A DNA stretch of 64,000 bases, taken from NCBI RefSeq assembly GCF_009495745.1, contig NZ_WIDQ01000001.1:248001-312000 (forward strand), written 5' to 3'. The notes under the pieces are model-generated. The model made no database searches and was not told where the DNA came from. It was given only the letters and a program-made list of their open reading frames with translations. Origin of the DNA: Niveispirillum sp. SYP-B3756 (GTDB lineage Bacteria; Pseudomonadota; Alphaproteobacteria; Azospirillales; Azospirillaceae). Both the position numbers and the translations under genes were made by a program. Below are positions 16,673 to 25,290 of this stretch, one piece after another (positions within the stretch are counted from its first letter, which is position 1; each line of letters begins with the position of its first letter).

Positions 16673-17143
16673 ATGAACGAAACGGAATTCCATAACCTTC
16701 TCGACCGGTTCGGCGCGGATCTTTCGCAATGGCCGGCCGACAGGCGCCGTGCGGCCGAACAAGCCATGGCGGCGGATGCATCGCTGATCGATCTGCTGGC
16801 AGCAGAGCAGCTGCTGGCCGCCTGTCTGCCCGATCTGCCGCCCGTCGCTGCTGCCTCTGCCGATTTGCGCCAACGCATCATGGCCCTGCCACTGGCCCAT
16901 CCCCGCCCGTTTGCCGCACCCGGTCTGCCGACCGAGCTGTGGCGCAGCATGACGGCAAGCTGGCGGCAATGGTCGATGGGCATGGCCACCGCCAGTGCCG
17001 CTGCCGTGCTGGGCTTCGTACTGGGTTATGGCCAGATGCTGCCCCCGATGTCGGGGACGGAGATGGCCAGCAGCGATAATCTGGTTACCATGCTGAATGC
17101 GGCCGCCGATTACGACACGGCCGATACGGAGCAGGCACAATGA
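16673..17143 (+). CDS. Putative membrane anti-sigma factor
   Basis: 156 residues beginning MNETEFHNLLDRFGADLSQWP after a strong ribosome-binding site (gaaggggga). The N-terminal cytoplasmic part (1-100) is helical. A single hydrophobic span near residues 103-123 (SAAAVLGFVLGYG) is followed by a short periplasmic tail. Its position between an ECF sigma gene and a periplasmic sensor-like gene argues for an anti-sigma role. No HxxxCxxC zinc anti-sigma motif is present, so it would belong to a non-ZAS type. The stop overlaps the next start by 4 bp. Confidence 0.7.
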   Translation: MNETEFHNLLDRFGADLSQWPADRRRAAEQAMAADASLIDLLAAEQLLAACLPDLPPVAAASADLRQRIMALPLAHPRPFAAPGLPTELWRSMTASWRQWSMGMATASAAAVLGFVLGYGQMLPPMSGTEMASSDNLVTMLNAAADYDTADTEQAQ

Positions 17144-17694
17144 AACGGTCCACCCTTCTGCTGACCGGGGCGCTGGTGCTGTCGGTCTCCATCAATCTGG
17201 GGGTGGCCGGCCTGTGGGCAGGCCATTGGCTGCGCGGCGAACCGGAAGGCCCCGTCGACCGGGTGCTGGGCGCCGTGCCGCCCCCCATCCATGAGCGCAT
17301 CCGCGAGGCCATGCGCTCCTCCCCCCGCACGCCGGAGGTGCGGGAACGGATGGAGGCGATGCGCAGCGCCCGCCGCGCCGTCAATGACGCTTTGCGGGCG
17401 CGTCCCTTCGATGTCACAGCCGCCGAGCAGGCTTTTGCCACATTCCGCGGAGAGACTACCCGCGCGCAGGAAAAGTTCCATCAGGTCCTGATTGAAACCA
17501 TGGCGCAGGCCCAAGCCGACGGCACGCTGCCCCCACCGCCAACAAAGGGCGGGCGGGATGGCAGGCCCGACGGTCGGCCCGATGGCCCGCCCCGCCCGCC
17601 CCCGCCGGGTATGCCGGGAGGGGCTGCGCCACCGCCTCACGCTTCCCCTCCCCCTCCCCCTCACGGTCCCCCTCCCCCGCCACCGGGTGAATAA
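17140..17694 (+). CDS. Periplasmic heavy-metal sensor-like protein (CnrX/Spy type)
   Basis: 184 residues with an N-terminal membrane anchor (LLLTGALVLSVSINLGVAGLW), then an alpha-helical hairpin domain (about 45-125) of the kind found in CnrX, Spy and CpxP. The C-terminal 55 residues are very rich in Pro and Gly with repeated DGRP units (DGRPDGRPDGPP). CnrX-type proteins detect metal in the periplasm and hand the signal to the membrane anti-sigma; here it is coupled to the upstream gene by a 4-bp overlap. The ligand is unknown. The Pro-rich tail may be extracytoplasmic spacer or low-complexity sequence. Confidence 0.75.
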   Translation: MKRSTLLLTGALVLSVSINLGVAGLWAGHWLRGEPEGPVDRVLGAVPPPIHERIREAMRSSPRTPEVRERMEAMRSARRAVNDALRARPFDVTAAEQAFATFRGETTRAQEKFHQVLIETMAQAQADGTLPPPPTKGGRDGRPDGRPDGPPRPPPPGMPGGAAPPPHASPPPPPHGPPPPPPGE

Positions 17695-17744
17695 CCCGGT
17701 TCCGTGGGACCGGGCCAGGGCGTTCCCCACTGGAGGATCGTTCC

Positions 17745-19088
17745 ATGGTGATGACTGGTCCCGCATCGGCCGCACTGGCGGCCCATGCCACTGCCCGGTT
17801 CGGTTATGGTGCCGCACCGGGTGACCTTGCCCAGATCAGCAGCGATCCGCGCGGCTGGGTGGAAGCCCAACTCGGTGGCTTGCCGCCTGGCCTGCCCGCC
17901 GGATTCATCGATCATCCCGGCAGTGCCCCACGCCTGATGGAACTGCTGGCCGTCCGCAAGCTGGGTCAGGGTGAGGAGGCAATGGCCCGGCGCAAGGCGC
18001 TGCAGCAGGCCTATCGCAGCGATGCCGCCATCCGCACCCGGGTGGCGGCCGGCAGCGACCGGCCGCTGATCGAACGGCTGACCCAGTTCTGGTCCAACCA
18101 TTTCACCGTTTCCACCCAGCGGGGCGAGGTGGCCCCCCTTGCCCTCGCCTTTGAAAATGAAGCGATCCGGCCCTATGTGCTGGGCCGGTTCGAGGAAATG
18201 GCCAGGGCGGCCATCCTGCATCCGGCCATGCTGGTCTATCTGGACAATGCCCAATCCATCGGCCCCAACAGCAAGGCCGGGCAGAAGCGCAAGCGCGGCC
18301 TGAACGAGAATCTGGGCCGGGAGGCGCTGGAGTTGCACACGCTGGGGGTACATGGCGGTTACGATCAGGATGATGTGCGGGCCCTGGCCCTGATCCTGAC
18401 CGGCTGGACCATCGACCGGCAGGATGGCGACGGCACCGCCTTTTTTAATCCCAACACGCATGAGCCGGGACCGAAAACCCTGTTGGGCCGCACCTTCCCG
18501 GAAGAAGGGGCGGCAGAGGCGCCGGCCGCCATCACCATGATGGCCAACCACAAGGGCACAGCCAAGCATGTGGCGGTCAAGCTGGCCCGGCATTTCATCG
18601 CCGATGATCCACCGGCCTCTGCCGTCAATGCCCTGGAACGGAAGTTCAAGGAAACGGGCGGCGATCTGGGGGCGGTGACGGCTACGCTGGTGGGGCTGGA
18701 TGCCGCCTGGGACGAGCCGCTGGCCAAGCTGCGCAGCCCCAATGATTTCCTGACCGCCGCCCTGCGCGCCACCCAGCTGCCGCTGGATGAGAAGCAGGTG
18801 GTCAATGCCCTGAACCTGCTGGGCCAGATGCCCTTTGCCGCGCCTTCCCCCGCCGGCTGGCCCGACCGGGCCGCCGATTGGGCCGGGCCGGATGCCGTGG
18901 TGCGCCGGGTCGACTGGTCGCTGGCCCTGGGGCAGCGGGCCGGCGGGCGGGTGGATGCCCGCCTGCTGCTGGCCGCTACGCTGGGCGATCTGGCCGATGC
19001 AGAACTGGTGCAGATGGTGGCCCGCGCCCCCTCCCCCGCCGAGGCTTTGGCCCTGGCCCTTTCGTCCCCCGCCTTTCAACGGAGGTAA
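17745..19088 (+). CDS. DUF1800 family protein
   Basis: 447 residues matching DUF1800: an N-terminal RFGYGAAPGDLAQI, the FWSNHFTV motif near residue 115, and GREALELHTLGV with LTGWT in the middle. These proteins almost always occur next to a DUF1501 protein, as here, and are considered extracytoplasmic proteins of unknown function. This copy has no obvious signal peptide at its N-terminus. It lies in line with the ECF sigma cluster, 50 bp after the sensor gene, and may be its target. Confidence 0.88.
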   Translation: MVMTGPASAALAAHATARFGYGAAPGDLAQISSDPRGWVEAQLGGLPPGLPAGFIDHPGSAPRLMELLAVRKLGQGEEAMARRKALQQAYRSDAAIRTRVAAGSDRPLIERLTQFWSNHFTVSTQRGEVAPLALAFENEAIRPYVLGRFEEMARAAILHPAMLVYLDNAQSIGPNSKAGQKRKRGLNENLGREALELHTLGVHGGYDQDDVRALALILTGWTIDRQDGDGTAFFNPNTHEPGPKTLLGRTFPEEGAAEAPAAITMMANHKGTAKHVAVKLARHFIADDPPASAVNALERKFKETGGDLGAVTATLVGLDAAWDEPLAKLRSPNDFLTAALRATQLPLDEKQVVNALNLLGQMPFAAPSPAGWPDRAADWAGPDAVVRRVDWSLALGQRAGGRVDARLLLAATLGDLADAELVQMVARAPSPAEALALALSSPAFQRR

Positions 19089-19090
19089 GG

Positions 19091-20281
19091 ATGCATCGCC
19101 GTCATTTCCTCGGCGCCAGTCTGGCTGCCGGCCTGCTGGCCGCCAGCCCGCTGAAAGTGGCCTTCGCCGATGCCGCCACCGACAAGCGGCTGGTGCTGAT
19201 CGTGCTGCGCGGGGCCATGGACGGGCTGGGGGCCGTCGCCCCCTATGCTGATCCGGATTACCGCAGCATAAGGGGCGAACTGGCCCTGGCCGAGCCGGGC
19301 CAGCCCGACGGGCTGCTGGACCTGGACGGGTATTTCGGCCTGCACCCGGCCCTGGCGCCCATCCATGGCTGGTGGGCGGAAAAGCAGCTGCTGGCCGTCC
19401 ACGCCATCGCCACCCCCTATCGGGAACGCAGCCATTTCGATGCACAGGATCTGCTGGAAAGCGGTGGGGCCAAACCGACGGGGCAGAAGACCGGCTGGCT
19501 GAATCGGGCGCTGGATCAGGTGCATGGCCATGGCACGGGCTTAGGTCTGGCGCTGGGCCAGGGCGTGCCACTGGTGATGCGCGGTGCGGTACCGGTAGCC
19601 AGTTGGGCACCGTCGCCGCTGCCGGAACCGACCACCGATTTCCTCAACCGGGTGATGGATATCTATCAGAAGGACAAGGTTTTGGGCCCGGCTTTGTCGT
19701 CGGGCCTGGGCATTGCCGACATGGCGCAGATGGCCAGCGGCGTGCCGGCGGGCCAGCCCAAGCCCAAGGATCGGCAATTGATGGCCACCACCGCCGGCCG
19801 GATGCTGGCCGATCCCGCCGGCCCCCGCGTGGCGGTGATGGATATGCAGGGCTGGGACACCCATGTCGGCCAGGGCTCCATCAAGGGCCGGCTGCCCAAC
19901 GCGCTGACCGATCTGGCGGAGGTGATGGGCTTGCTGCGGGAAGGGCTGGGCGAGGCATGGAGCAAGAGCGTCATCGCCGTGGTGACTGAATTCGGCCGCA
20001 CCGTGCGCCCCAACGGCACCGGCGGCACCGATCATGGCACGGCCGGCGTGGCCCTGCTGGCCGGTGGCGCCATTGAAGGTGGGCGGATGCTGGGCAAATG
20101 GCCGGGCTTGCGCGATGACAAACTCTATGAAGGGCGCGACCTTGCCCCCACCACCGACATGCGCGCCCTGCTGAAAGCCGTGCTGAAGGACCATCTGGGC
20201 GTTTCCGGCCGTGCGCTGGATGCCCATGTCTTCCCCGATGGCCGAAATGTGCGCCCGCTGGCGGATTTGATCCGGACATGA
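19091..20281 (+). CDS. DUF1501 family protein, Tat-exported
   Basis: 396 residues of the DUF1501 family, which belongs to the alkaline phosphatase-like/sulfatase fold group. A twin-arginine signal is visible (MHRRHFLGASLAAGLLAA, cleavage near residue 27), suggesting folded export to the periplasm. Conserved features include IVLRGAMDGLGAVAPY, RSHFDAQDLLESG, MQGWDTHVGQ and VTEFGRTVRPNGTGGTDHG. The ATG follows ggaggtaagg, two bases after the DUF1800 stop; the pair is clearly co-transcribed. Enzymatic activity is not established for the family. Confidence 0.88.
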   Translation: MHRRHFLGASLAAGLLAASPLKVAFADAATDKRLVLIVLRGAMDGLGAVAPYADPDYRSIRGELALAEPGQPDGLLDLDGYFGLHPALAPIHGWWAEKQLLAVHAIATPYRERSHFDAQDLLESGGAKPTGQKTGWLNRALDQVHGHGTGLGLALGQGVPLVMRGAVPVASWAPSPLPEPTTDFLNRVMDIYQKDKVLGPALSSGLGIADMAQMASGVPAGQPKPKDRQLMATTAGRMLADPAGPRVAVMDMQGWDTHVGQGSIKGRLPNALTDLAEVMGLLREGLGEAWSKSVIAVVTEFGRTVRPNGTGGTDHGTAGVALLAGGAIEGGRMLGKWPGLRDDKLYEGRDLAPTTDMRALLKAVLKDHLGVSGRALDAHVFPDGRNVRPLADLIRT

Positions 20282-20327
20282 CAGACAGTCTATGATCGGC
20301 TTCCCGTTTCGTCCTGGAACCAATCCG

Positions 20328-21455
20328 ATGACCAGCACCCCGCCCGGCCCCGATGATGTCAGCCGCTGGACCGATGTTTATTTCCAGCGCACCCGCGCCA
20401 TTGTGGAGAAATTCGGCGACCAGAGCGTGACCTATGCCGTGTTCATGCGCCGGCCGGTGGTGTTCGCGCCCCGGCTGGCGCTGGACTGGCTGCGGCAGAC
20501 GGCCGCCGCGCGCGGCTTCACGCCGGTGATTCAGCAGAATTACGCGGAAGGGAAATGGGTGGGGGCCGGTGAGCCGATGCTCTGGATCACCGGCCCGTTC
20601 AGCCAGATGGCGGAACTGGAAACCCTGTTCCTGATGAAGCTGGGCCCCGCCTGTGTCGCCGCCTACAATGCCTATATGATGTGTGCCGGCCTGCCCAAGG
20701 CGGCCTTCCTGGCCATGGATGCCCGCCATTGCGCCGGGACGGAGATGGCGGAGATCATGGCCTATGCCGCCTCTGTCGGGTCCGCCCGGGCCCGGCGGCG
20801 TGATGGGGCGGTGGGCTTTGTCGGCAATGCCACCGACGCCACCGCGCATTATTTCGGCCGTGACCAGGGGCTGGGCACCATGCCCCATGCCCTGATCGGC
20901 TATGCCGGGTCCACCGTGCGCGCGGCGGAGATGTATCACGAAACCTTCACCGGACAGCCGATGACGGTACTGGTGGATTATTTCGGGCGGGAGGTCAGTG
21001 ACAGTCTGGAGGTGTGCCGCCGCTTCCCCGATCTGGCCGCCAGCGGCGATCTGGCCCTGCGGCTGGACACGCCGGGCGGGCGCTTCGTGGAAGGGCTGGA
21101 CCCGCCCACCAGCTATGCCGTGCTGGACCGCCACGCGCCGGACAGCATCAGGGGCTATCGGGATGAAAGCGAACAGCGCCACCTGATCGGCGCCGGTGTG
21201 TCCGCCGCCGCTATCCACTGGATGCGGGAAAAGCTGGATCAGGCCGGATTCCCCAAGGTGAAGATCGTGGCCAGCAGCGGCTTTTCCCCAGAAAAATGCC
21301 GCGTCATGGCCGACGCCCTGGCGCCGATCGACATTATCGGCACTGGCAGCTATCTGCCCGACAAATGGTCGGAAACCTACGCCACCGCCGATATCGTCGA
21401 ATATGACGGGGTGAAGCGAGTGAAGGTGGGGCGGGAGTTTTTGCTGCGGCGGTGA
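20328..21455 (+). CDS. Nicotinate phosphoribosyltransferase
   Basis: Salvages nicotinate to nicotinate mononucleotide using PRPP, for NAD synthesis. 375 residues from the ATG at 20328 (MTSTPPGPDDVSRWTDVYF); an in-frame ATG at 20292 would add 12 residues but has no ribosome-binding site. Family features: TDVYFQRTRAIVEK, FSQMAELETLFL, the region MDARHCAGTEMAEIMAYAAS, and KIVASSGFSPEKC with IGTGSYLPDKW at the C-terminal phosphate-binding end. Convergent with ptsN, with a REP-like palindrome and a terminator between them. Confidence 0.88.
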   Translation: MTSTPPGPDDVSRWTDVYFQRTRAIVEKFGDQSVTYAVFMRRPVVFAPRLALDWLRQTAAARGFTPVIQQNYAEGKWVGAGEPMLWITGPFSQMAELETLFLMKLGPACVAAYNAYMMCAGLPKAAFLAMDARHCAGTEMAEIMAYAASVGSARARRRDGAVGFVGNATDATAHYFGRDQGLGTMPHALIGYAGSTVRAAEMYHETFTGQPMTVLVDYFGREVSDSLEVCRRFPDLAASGDLALRLDTPGGRFVEGLDPPTSYAVLDRHAPDSIRGYRDESEQRHLIGAGVSAAAIHWMREKLDQAGFPKVKIVASSGFSPEKCRVMADALAPIDIIGTGSYLPDKWSETYATADIVEYDGVKRVKVGREFLLRR

Positions 21456-21496
21456 GGGGATTTTGGCCGGCTTCAACAGAAACGAAATAGTGCTCA

Positions 21497-21587
21497 TCAC
21501 CGTCACCCCGGCGTAGGCCGGGGTCCAGGGGCCACGGGCGCATTGCTCTACGACACTGGACCCCGGCCTACGCCGGGGTGACGGTGA
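21497..21587. repeat. REP-like palindromic element
   Basis: A perfect 31-bp inverted repeat (arms 21497-21527 and 21557-21587) separated by 29 bp. Each arm is itself a palindrome built on ccccggc-gtag-gccgggg. This resembles the abundant intergenic GTCACCCCGGC-type palindromes of alphaproteobacterial genomes. It lies between two convergent genes, the usual site for such elements, and may help end transcription or stabilise mRNA. It is the only copy I noticed in this window. Confidence 0.8.
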
Positions 21588-21611
21588 GGGAAGAGCACCC
21601 AAAAAAACGAA

Positions 21612-21650
21612 AAAGGGCGCCACCCGCGCGGATGCCGCCCTTTCTCTTTC
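21612..21650 (-). terminator. Terminator of the rpoN-hpf-ptsN group
   Basis: Leftward terminator hairpin: arms aaagggcg (21612-21619) and cgcccttt (21636-21643), followed on the minus strand by a T-rich run (complement of the A-rich 21601-21614). Placed 25 bp after the ptsN stop. Confidence 0.75.
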
Positions 21651-21667
21651 AACCAGCAGAACCCGGC

Positions 21668-22126
21668 TTACGCCGCGTTGCTATGTTCCGTCTGGACCAG
21701 CACCGCGTAAAGCGCATCGCCGGATTCGGCCCCACGCAACTTGTCGCACAGAACCTGATCACGCAGCAGGCGCGACACGCGGGCCAGCGCCTTCAGATGG
21801 TCGGCACCCGCCCCTTCCGGGGCCAGCAGCAGACAAATCAGGTCCACCGGCTGTTCGTCGATGGCTTCAAAATCGACCGGCTTCTCCAGCCGGGCGAAAA
21901 TCGCCATCACGCCATCCAGACCGGGCAGCTTGCCGTGCGGGATACCGATGCCACGGCCCACGCCTGTCGTGCCCAGCCGTTCCCGTTCCACCAGCACGTC
22001 GAAAATGGCGCGTTCATGCTGACCGGTCAGTTCGGCCGCCTTCTTTGCCAGTTCCTGCAAAGCCTGCTTTTTGGAGCCAGCCTTCAGGTTCGGGAGGATC
22101 GCCTCCGGCTTCAATAGATCATTCAT
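21668..22126 (-). CDS. ptsN: Nitrogen-PTS EIIA protein PtsN
   Basis: 152-residue EIIA-Ntr domain, phosphorylated on His64 in GRGIGIPHGKL. It is the terminal phosphate acceptor of the nitrogen phosphotransferase system, a regulatory rather than transport pathway. The start at 22126 (MNDLLKPEAI) matches the family N-terminus; an in-frame ATG at 22183 would add 19 residues. The rpoN-hpf-ptsN order seen here is conserved in Proteobacteria. The other Ntr PTS genes are not in the window. Confidence 0.93.
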   Translation of the reverse strand: MNDLLKPEAILPNLKAGSKKQALQELAKKAAELTGQHERAIFDVLVERERLGTTGVGRGIGIPHGKLPGLDGVMAIFARLEKPVDFEAIDEQPVDLICLLLAPEGAGADHLKALARVSRLLRDQVLCDKLRGAESGDALYAVLVQTEHSNAA

Positions 22127-22198
22127 CGCTGCCGGAAACGTCTGTTGCGGGGAAGGGGAATGGGAACGCAAGGAAACAGCCATGGGGTACAGATCACC

Positions 22199-22819
22199 TT
22201 ATTGCTTCACGGGTCCGGGGGTGCCAGCGGGATCGACCCAGCCAACATTGCCATCCGGACGGCGGTAGATCATGTTCAGACCGCCATGTGCCCGATTACG
22301 GAACATCAAAGCGGGCAATTCCGCAAGGTCCATCCGCATCACCGCTTCGCTGACGGTCAGCATTTCGATGGCGGTTTCCATCTCCGCAACGACCACCGGC
22401 TGATGACCATTGACTTCCGCAGTGCTCTCCGTCTCCTCCTCAAAATCCTCGTGATCGGCCCCGTCGGCCTCCAGAATATATTTGCGCGCGGACATCACCG
22501 GCAACTGCGTCAGGTTCTGACGCTCGTGATGATCCTTCAACCGACGCTTGTAGCGGCGCAGACGCTTGGCCACCTTTTCCGCCGCCTCATCAAAGGCTGG
22601 GTAGGGCTCATTCGCCTGGGCGTAGGATTGCAACAGGATGCCACGTCCGACATGAACCTGAATATCCGCCTTGTACAGATGTGCATCCTTGGAAAGGATG
22701 ACAGTCGCCTCCATAGGGTTGCCGAAATATTTGCCCACCAATGTTGCCAGCTGATCCTTCACATGGGTCCGCAGAGCATCACCCACATCCAGTTGCTTGC
22801 CTTTGACGGTGACTTGCAT
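22199..22819 (-). CDS. hpf: Ribosome hibernation promoting factor, long form
   Basis: 206 residues: N-terminal S30AE/HPF domain (1-110, MQVTVKGKQLDVGDALRTHV), an acidic linker (about 118-140, DHEDFEEETES) and the C-terminal dimerisation domain of long HPF (LPALMFRNRAHGGLNMIYRRPDGNVGWVD). The long form drives 100S ribosome dimers in stationary phase through its C-terminal domain. Lies between rpoN and ptsN, the usual place. Confidence 0.94.
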   Translation of the reverse strand: MQVTVKGKQLDVGDALRTHVKDQLATLVGKYFGNPMEATVILSKDAHLYKADIQVHVGRGILLQSYAQANEPYPAFDEAAEKVAKRLRRYKRRLKDHHERQNLTQLPVMSARKYILEADGADHEDFEEETESTAEVNGHQPVVVAEMETAIEMLTVSEAVMRMDLAELPALMFRNRAHGGLNMIYRRPDGNVGWVDPAGTPGPVKQ

Positions 22820-22937
22820 ATTCGACCTGTTCTTTCAGGGCGCATGAACCGCTTTCGGGGAACCGCCATCCGGGACCGGCATCCAGAACCGGGAGAAATC
22901 CAACGGACAGGTCTTCCTCGAACGGTCAGCGCAGGGT

Positions 22938-24467
22938 CTACAACCCAAGGGCCTTCTCCCGACGGCGCTGGACTGAAGAGGGGATCTTCATACCCTCACG
23001 ATACTTTGCAACGGTCCGGCGTGCAATGTCGATCCCGTCAGCCCGGAGGATTTCGACAATTTTATCGTCGGAAAGCGTGTCATCCGCCTTCTCCGCATCG
23101 ATCAGAGCCTTGATACGGAAGCGCACCGCCTCTGCGGAATGCGCAGCCTGACCATCGGCCCCCTGGATCGCGGAGGTGAAGAAATATTTCAGCTCGAACA
23201 CGCCGCGCGGGCTGGACAGGAACTTGTTGGTGGTCACGCGGCTGACCGTGCTTTCATGCATCCCGATGGCTTCGGCGATATCGCGCAGAATCAGCGGCCT
23301 CATGAATTGCAGCCCGTGCAGGAAGAAAGCATCCTGCTGCCGAACAATTTCCGTCGCCACCTTCAGGATGGTGGTGGCGCGCTGGTGCAGGCTTTTCACC
23401 AGCCAGCTCGCCGACTGGAACTGTTCGGCAATATATTCCTTTTCCTGCTTGTTGCGGGCACCCGACAAGACCCGGCTGTGATAGCGCTGGTTGACCAGCA
23501 CGCGCGGCAGCGTCTCCGTGTTCAGTTCCACCAGCCAGCCGCCGCCGGGGGCCGCCCGCATCAATATATCCGGCACCACCGTCTGCACCGGCTCAAAATC
23601 AAAGGAAAGCGCCGGCTTGGGGTTCAGCGCCTTGATCTCCCCCACCATGTCGGAGAGGTCTTCGGCATCGCAGCCGCACACTTTCAGCAATTGCTGAAGG
23701 TTGCGGGCGGCCAGCAGCGGCAGATGATCCAGCAGCGCCTGCATACAGGGGTCCAGCCGGTTCTTTTCCCGCAGCTGGATGGCCAGACATTCGGACAGGG
23801 TGCGGGCAAAGATGCCGGCTGGATCACAGCGCTGCAACCGGGCCAGCACGGCATCCACCCGCGCCGGCTCACAGCCCAGTGTGGTGGCCACCTCCGCCAG
23901 ATCGGCGACCAGATATCCGGTTTCGTCCAGATGATCCATCAGGGCATAGGCGACCAGGCGGTCCATCGGGTCGGGCAGATCCATCTTGATCTGTTCTTCC
24001 AGATGGTCGCGCAGCTTCGGCCGCTCGGTCAGCGTCGCCTCAAACCCGCTCTCATCATCCTCAAACCCGCCGCTGCGGGATGACCAATCGCCGAACTGTT
24101 CGCCCGACCCCAGCCCTGCGCCATCCAGATCGGCAACAGAGCTGTTGGTGTAGACATTCTCGAAATCCGTATCCAGCGGGGCGTCGCTGTCCGATGCCAT
24201 ACGGTCGCTGGTGGCCAGTTCCACCGTATCGGCCACCCTGCCTTCCGGGACGGGCGCGGGTGCCTCCTCCCGGTCCACGCCGTCGGGGGCGGCGTCGCTC
24301 CACTCCCCCTCCGCCCGTTCCAGCAGGGGATTCTGCTCCAATTCCTTATCAACGAAATCAGCCAGTTCCATGTTGGACAGCTGCAGCAGTTTGATGGCCT
24401 GCTGCAGCTGCGGCGTCATCACCAACGACTGGGACTGTCGAATATCAAGCCGCTGTTGGAGCGCCAT
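22938..24467 (-). CDS. rpoN: RNA polymerase sigma-54 factor RpoN
   Basis: 509 residues. The Gln-rich activator-interacting region I (QQRLDIRQSQSLVMTPQLQQAIKLLQLSN), an acidic region II (about 55-130), a core-binding region, the helix-turn-helix (MHESTVSRVTTNKF) and the RpoN box ARRTVAKYRE at residues 482-491 are all present. Start at 24467 (MALQQRLD); upstream in-frame codons do not look coding. It directs transcription from -24/-12 promoters with enhancer-binding activators, for nitrogen and often flagellar genes. lptB, usually next to rpoN, is not adjacent here; the upstream neighbour is the nrsF end of the bufferin operon. Confidence 0.96.
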   Translation of the reverse strand: MALQQRLDIRQSQSLVMTPQLQQAIKLLQLSNMELADFVDKELEQNPLLERAEGEWSDAAPDGVDREEAPAPVPEGRVADTVELATSDRMASDSDAPLDTDFENVYTNSSVADLDGAGLGSGEQFGDWSSRSGGFEDDESGFEATLTERPKLRDHLEEQIKMDLPDPMDRLVAYALMDHLDETGYLVADLAEVATTLGCEPARVDAVLARLQRCDPAGIFARTLSECLAIQLREKNRLDPCMQALLDHLPLLAARNLQQLLKVCGCDAEDLSDMVGEIKALNPKPALSFDFEPVQTVVPDILMRAAPGGGWLVELNTETLPRVLVNQRYHSRVLSGARNKQEKEYIAEQFQSASWLVKSLHQRATTILKVATEIVRQQDAFFLHGLQFMRPLILRDIAEAIGMHESTVSRVTTNKFLSSPRGVFELKYFFTSAIQGADGQAAHSAEAVRFRIKALIDAEKADDTLSDDKIVEILRADGIDIARRTVAKYREGMKIPSSVQRRREKALGL

Positions 24468-24648
24468 TTCGCAGTAAACACCAATGCTGTGGGGGGGCCC
24501 GCCCGGCAGCAAGATGCGCCCAGGCCGGCAGCCGATGAAACTGCCGACAACAGTACGAATGTCGGCAGCATATCGCAACAGCTACCGCCAAAAGGGGAAT
24601 ATCATTGCGTGATTGGGGGGCGACCGGCGCGCAGCGGCAACTATTTAC

Positions 24649-25290
24649 TCAACCGCGTTTCCAGCGAAAAACTGCGCGGCCCAGCGGAGCCAGCAGGGGC
24701 CCCGCTGCCAGAATGGCCAGGATTTGCACCAGCATCAGCAAGGGTGCCTCGAATCCATCATGGATCAGCCGCTCGCCGAACAGGGCGAGGCTGCCCCCCG
24801 CCACCAGCAACAGCCCCATCATCCGCACCGGCGCAATGGGGGCCGCGCGGCGCATGTCCCAGGCCAGCAGGCAGGCGCTGCCGATGCTGATCACCGGGAA
24901 ACAAAGCGGACAGAAGATTTCAGAGAAGCCGGTCACGACCATGGCGCCGCCCATCGGACCCAGGCTGATGCCGATGACAGAAAGCCAGAATCCCAGGATG
25001 GGCAGCCAGACCAGCTTGGCCCACCGTTCCCGCCCCGGCACGCTGAAACTGATGCCGGCATAGGCGGCCGCCAGCGCCGTGCCCAGGGCCAAGCCCTGCT
25101 GCGCCAGCCACAGCGGTTGGCGGACCACCAGCATCAGATCGGGCCGCACCCCCTCAATCCCCACCATTATAAGCACCAGCGGCAGGCACAGGCACAGCCA
25201 GCGCAACAGGCGCCAGCGCGGGTGGGGCAAGCGGCGCACACCATCATTGTGGGCGGCCAACTGGCCGATCAGGCGGGTGGTATCAGTCAT
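24649..25290 (-). CDS. nrsF: Membrane anti-sigma factor NrsF (DUF1109)
   Basis: 213 residues with about six predicted membrane spans, DUF1109/NrsF family. It is inferred to hold SigF inactive until metal stress. Its start codon overlaps the sigF stop by 8 bp. In Caulobacter NrsF I recall that two conserved cysteines about 50 residues apart are needed for metal response. Here the first is matched by Cys127/Cys130 (FCPLC), but the second position reads IHDGFEAP (Asp178 where HC is usual), so the sensing chemistry may differ. Start: ATG at 25290; another in-frame ATG lies two codons upstream. Confidence 0.85.
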   Translation of the reverse strand: MTDTTRLIGQLAAHNDGVRRLPHPRWRLLRWLCLCLPLVLIMVGIEGVRPDLMLVVRQPLWLAQQGLALGTALAAAYAGISFSVPGRERWAKLVWLPILGFWLSVIGISLGPMGGAMVVTGFSEIFCPLCFPVISIGSACLLAWDMRRAAPIAPVRMMGLLLVAGGSLALFGERLIHDGFEAPLLMLVQILAILAAGPLLAPLGRAVFRWKRG

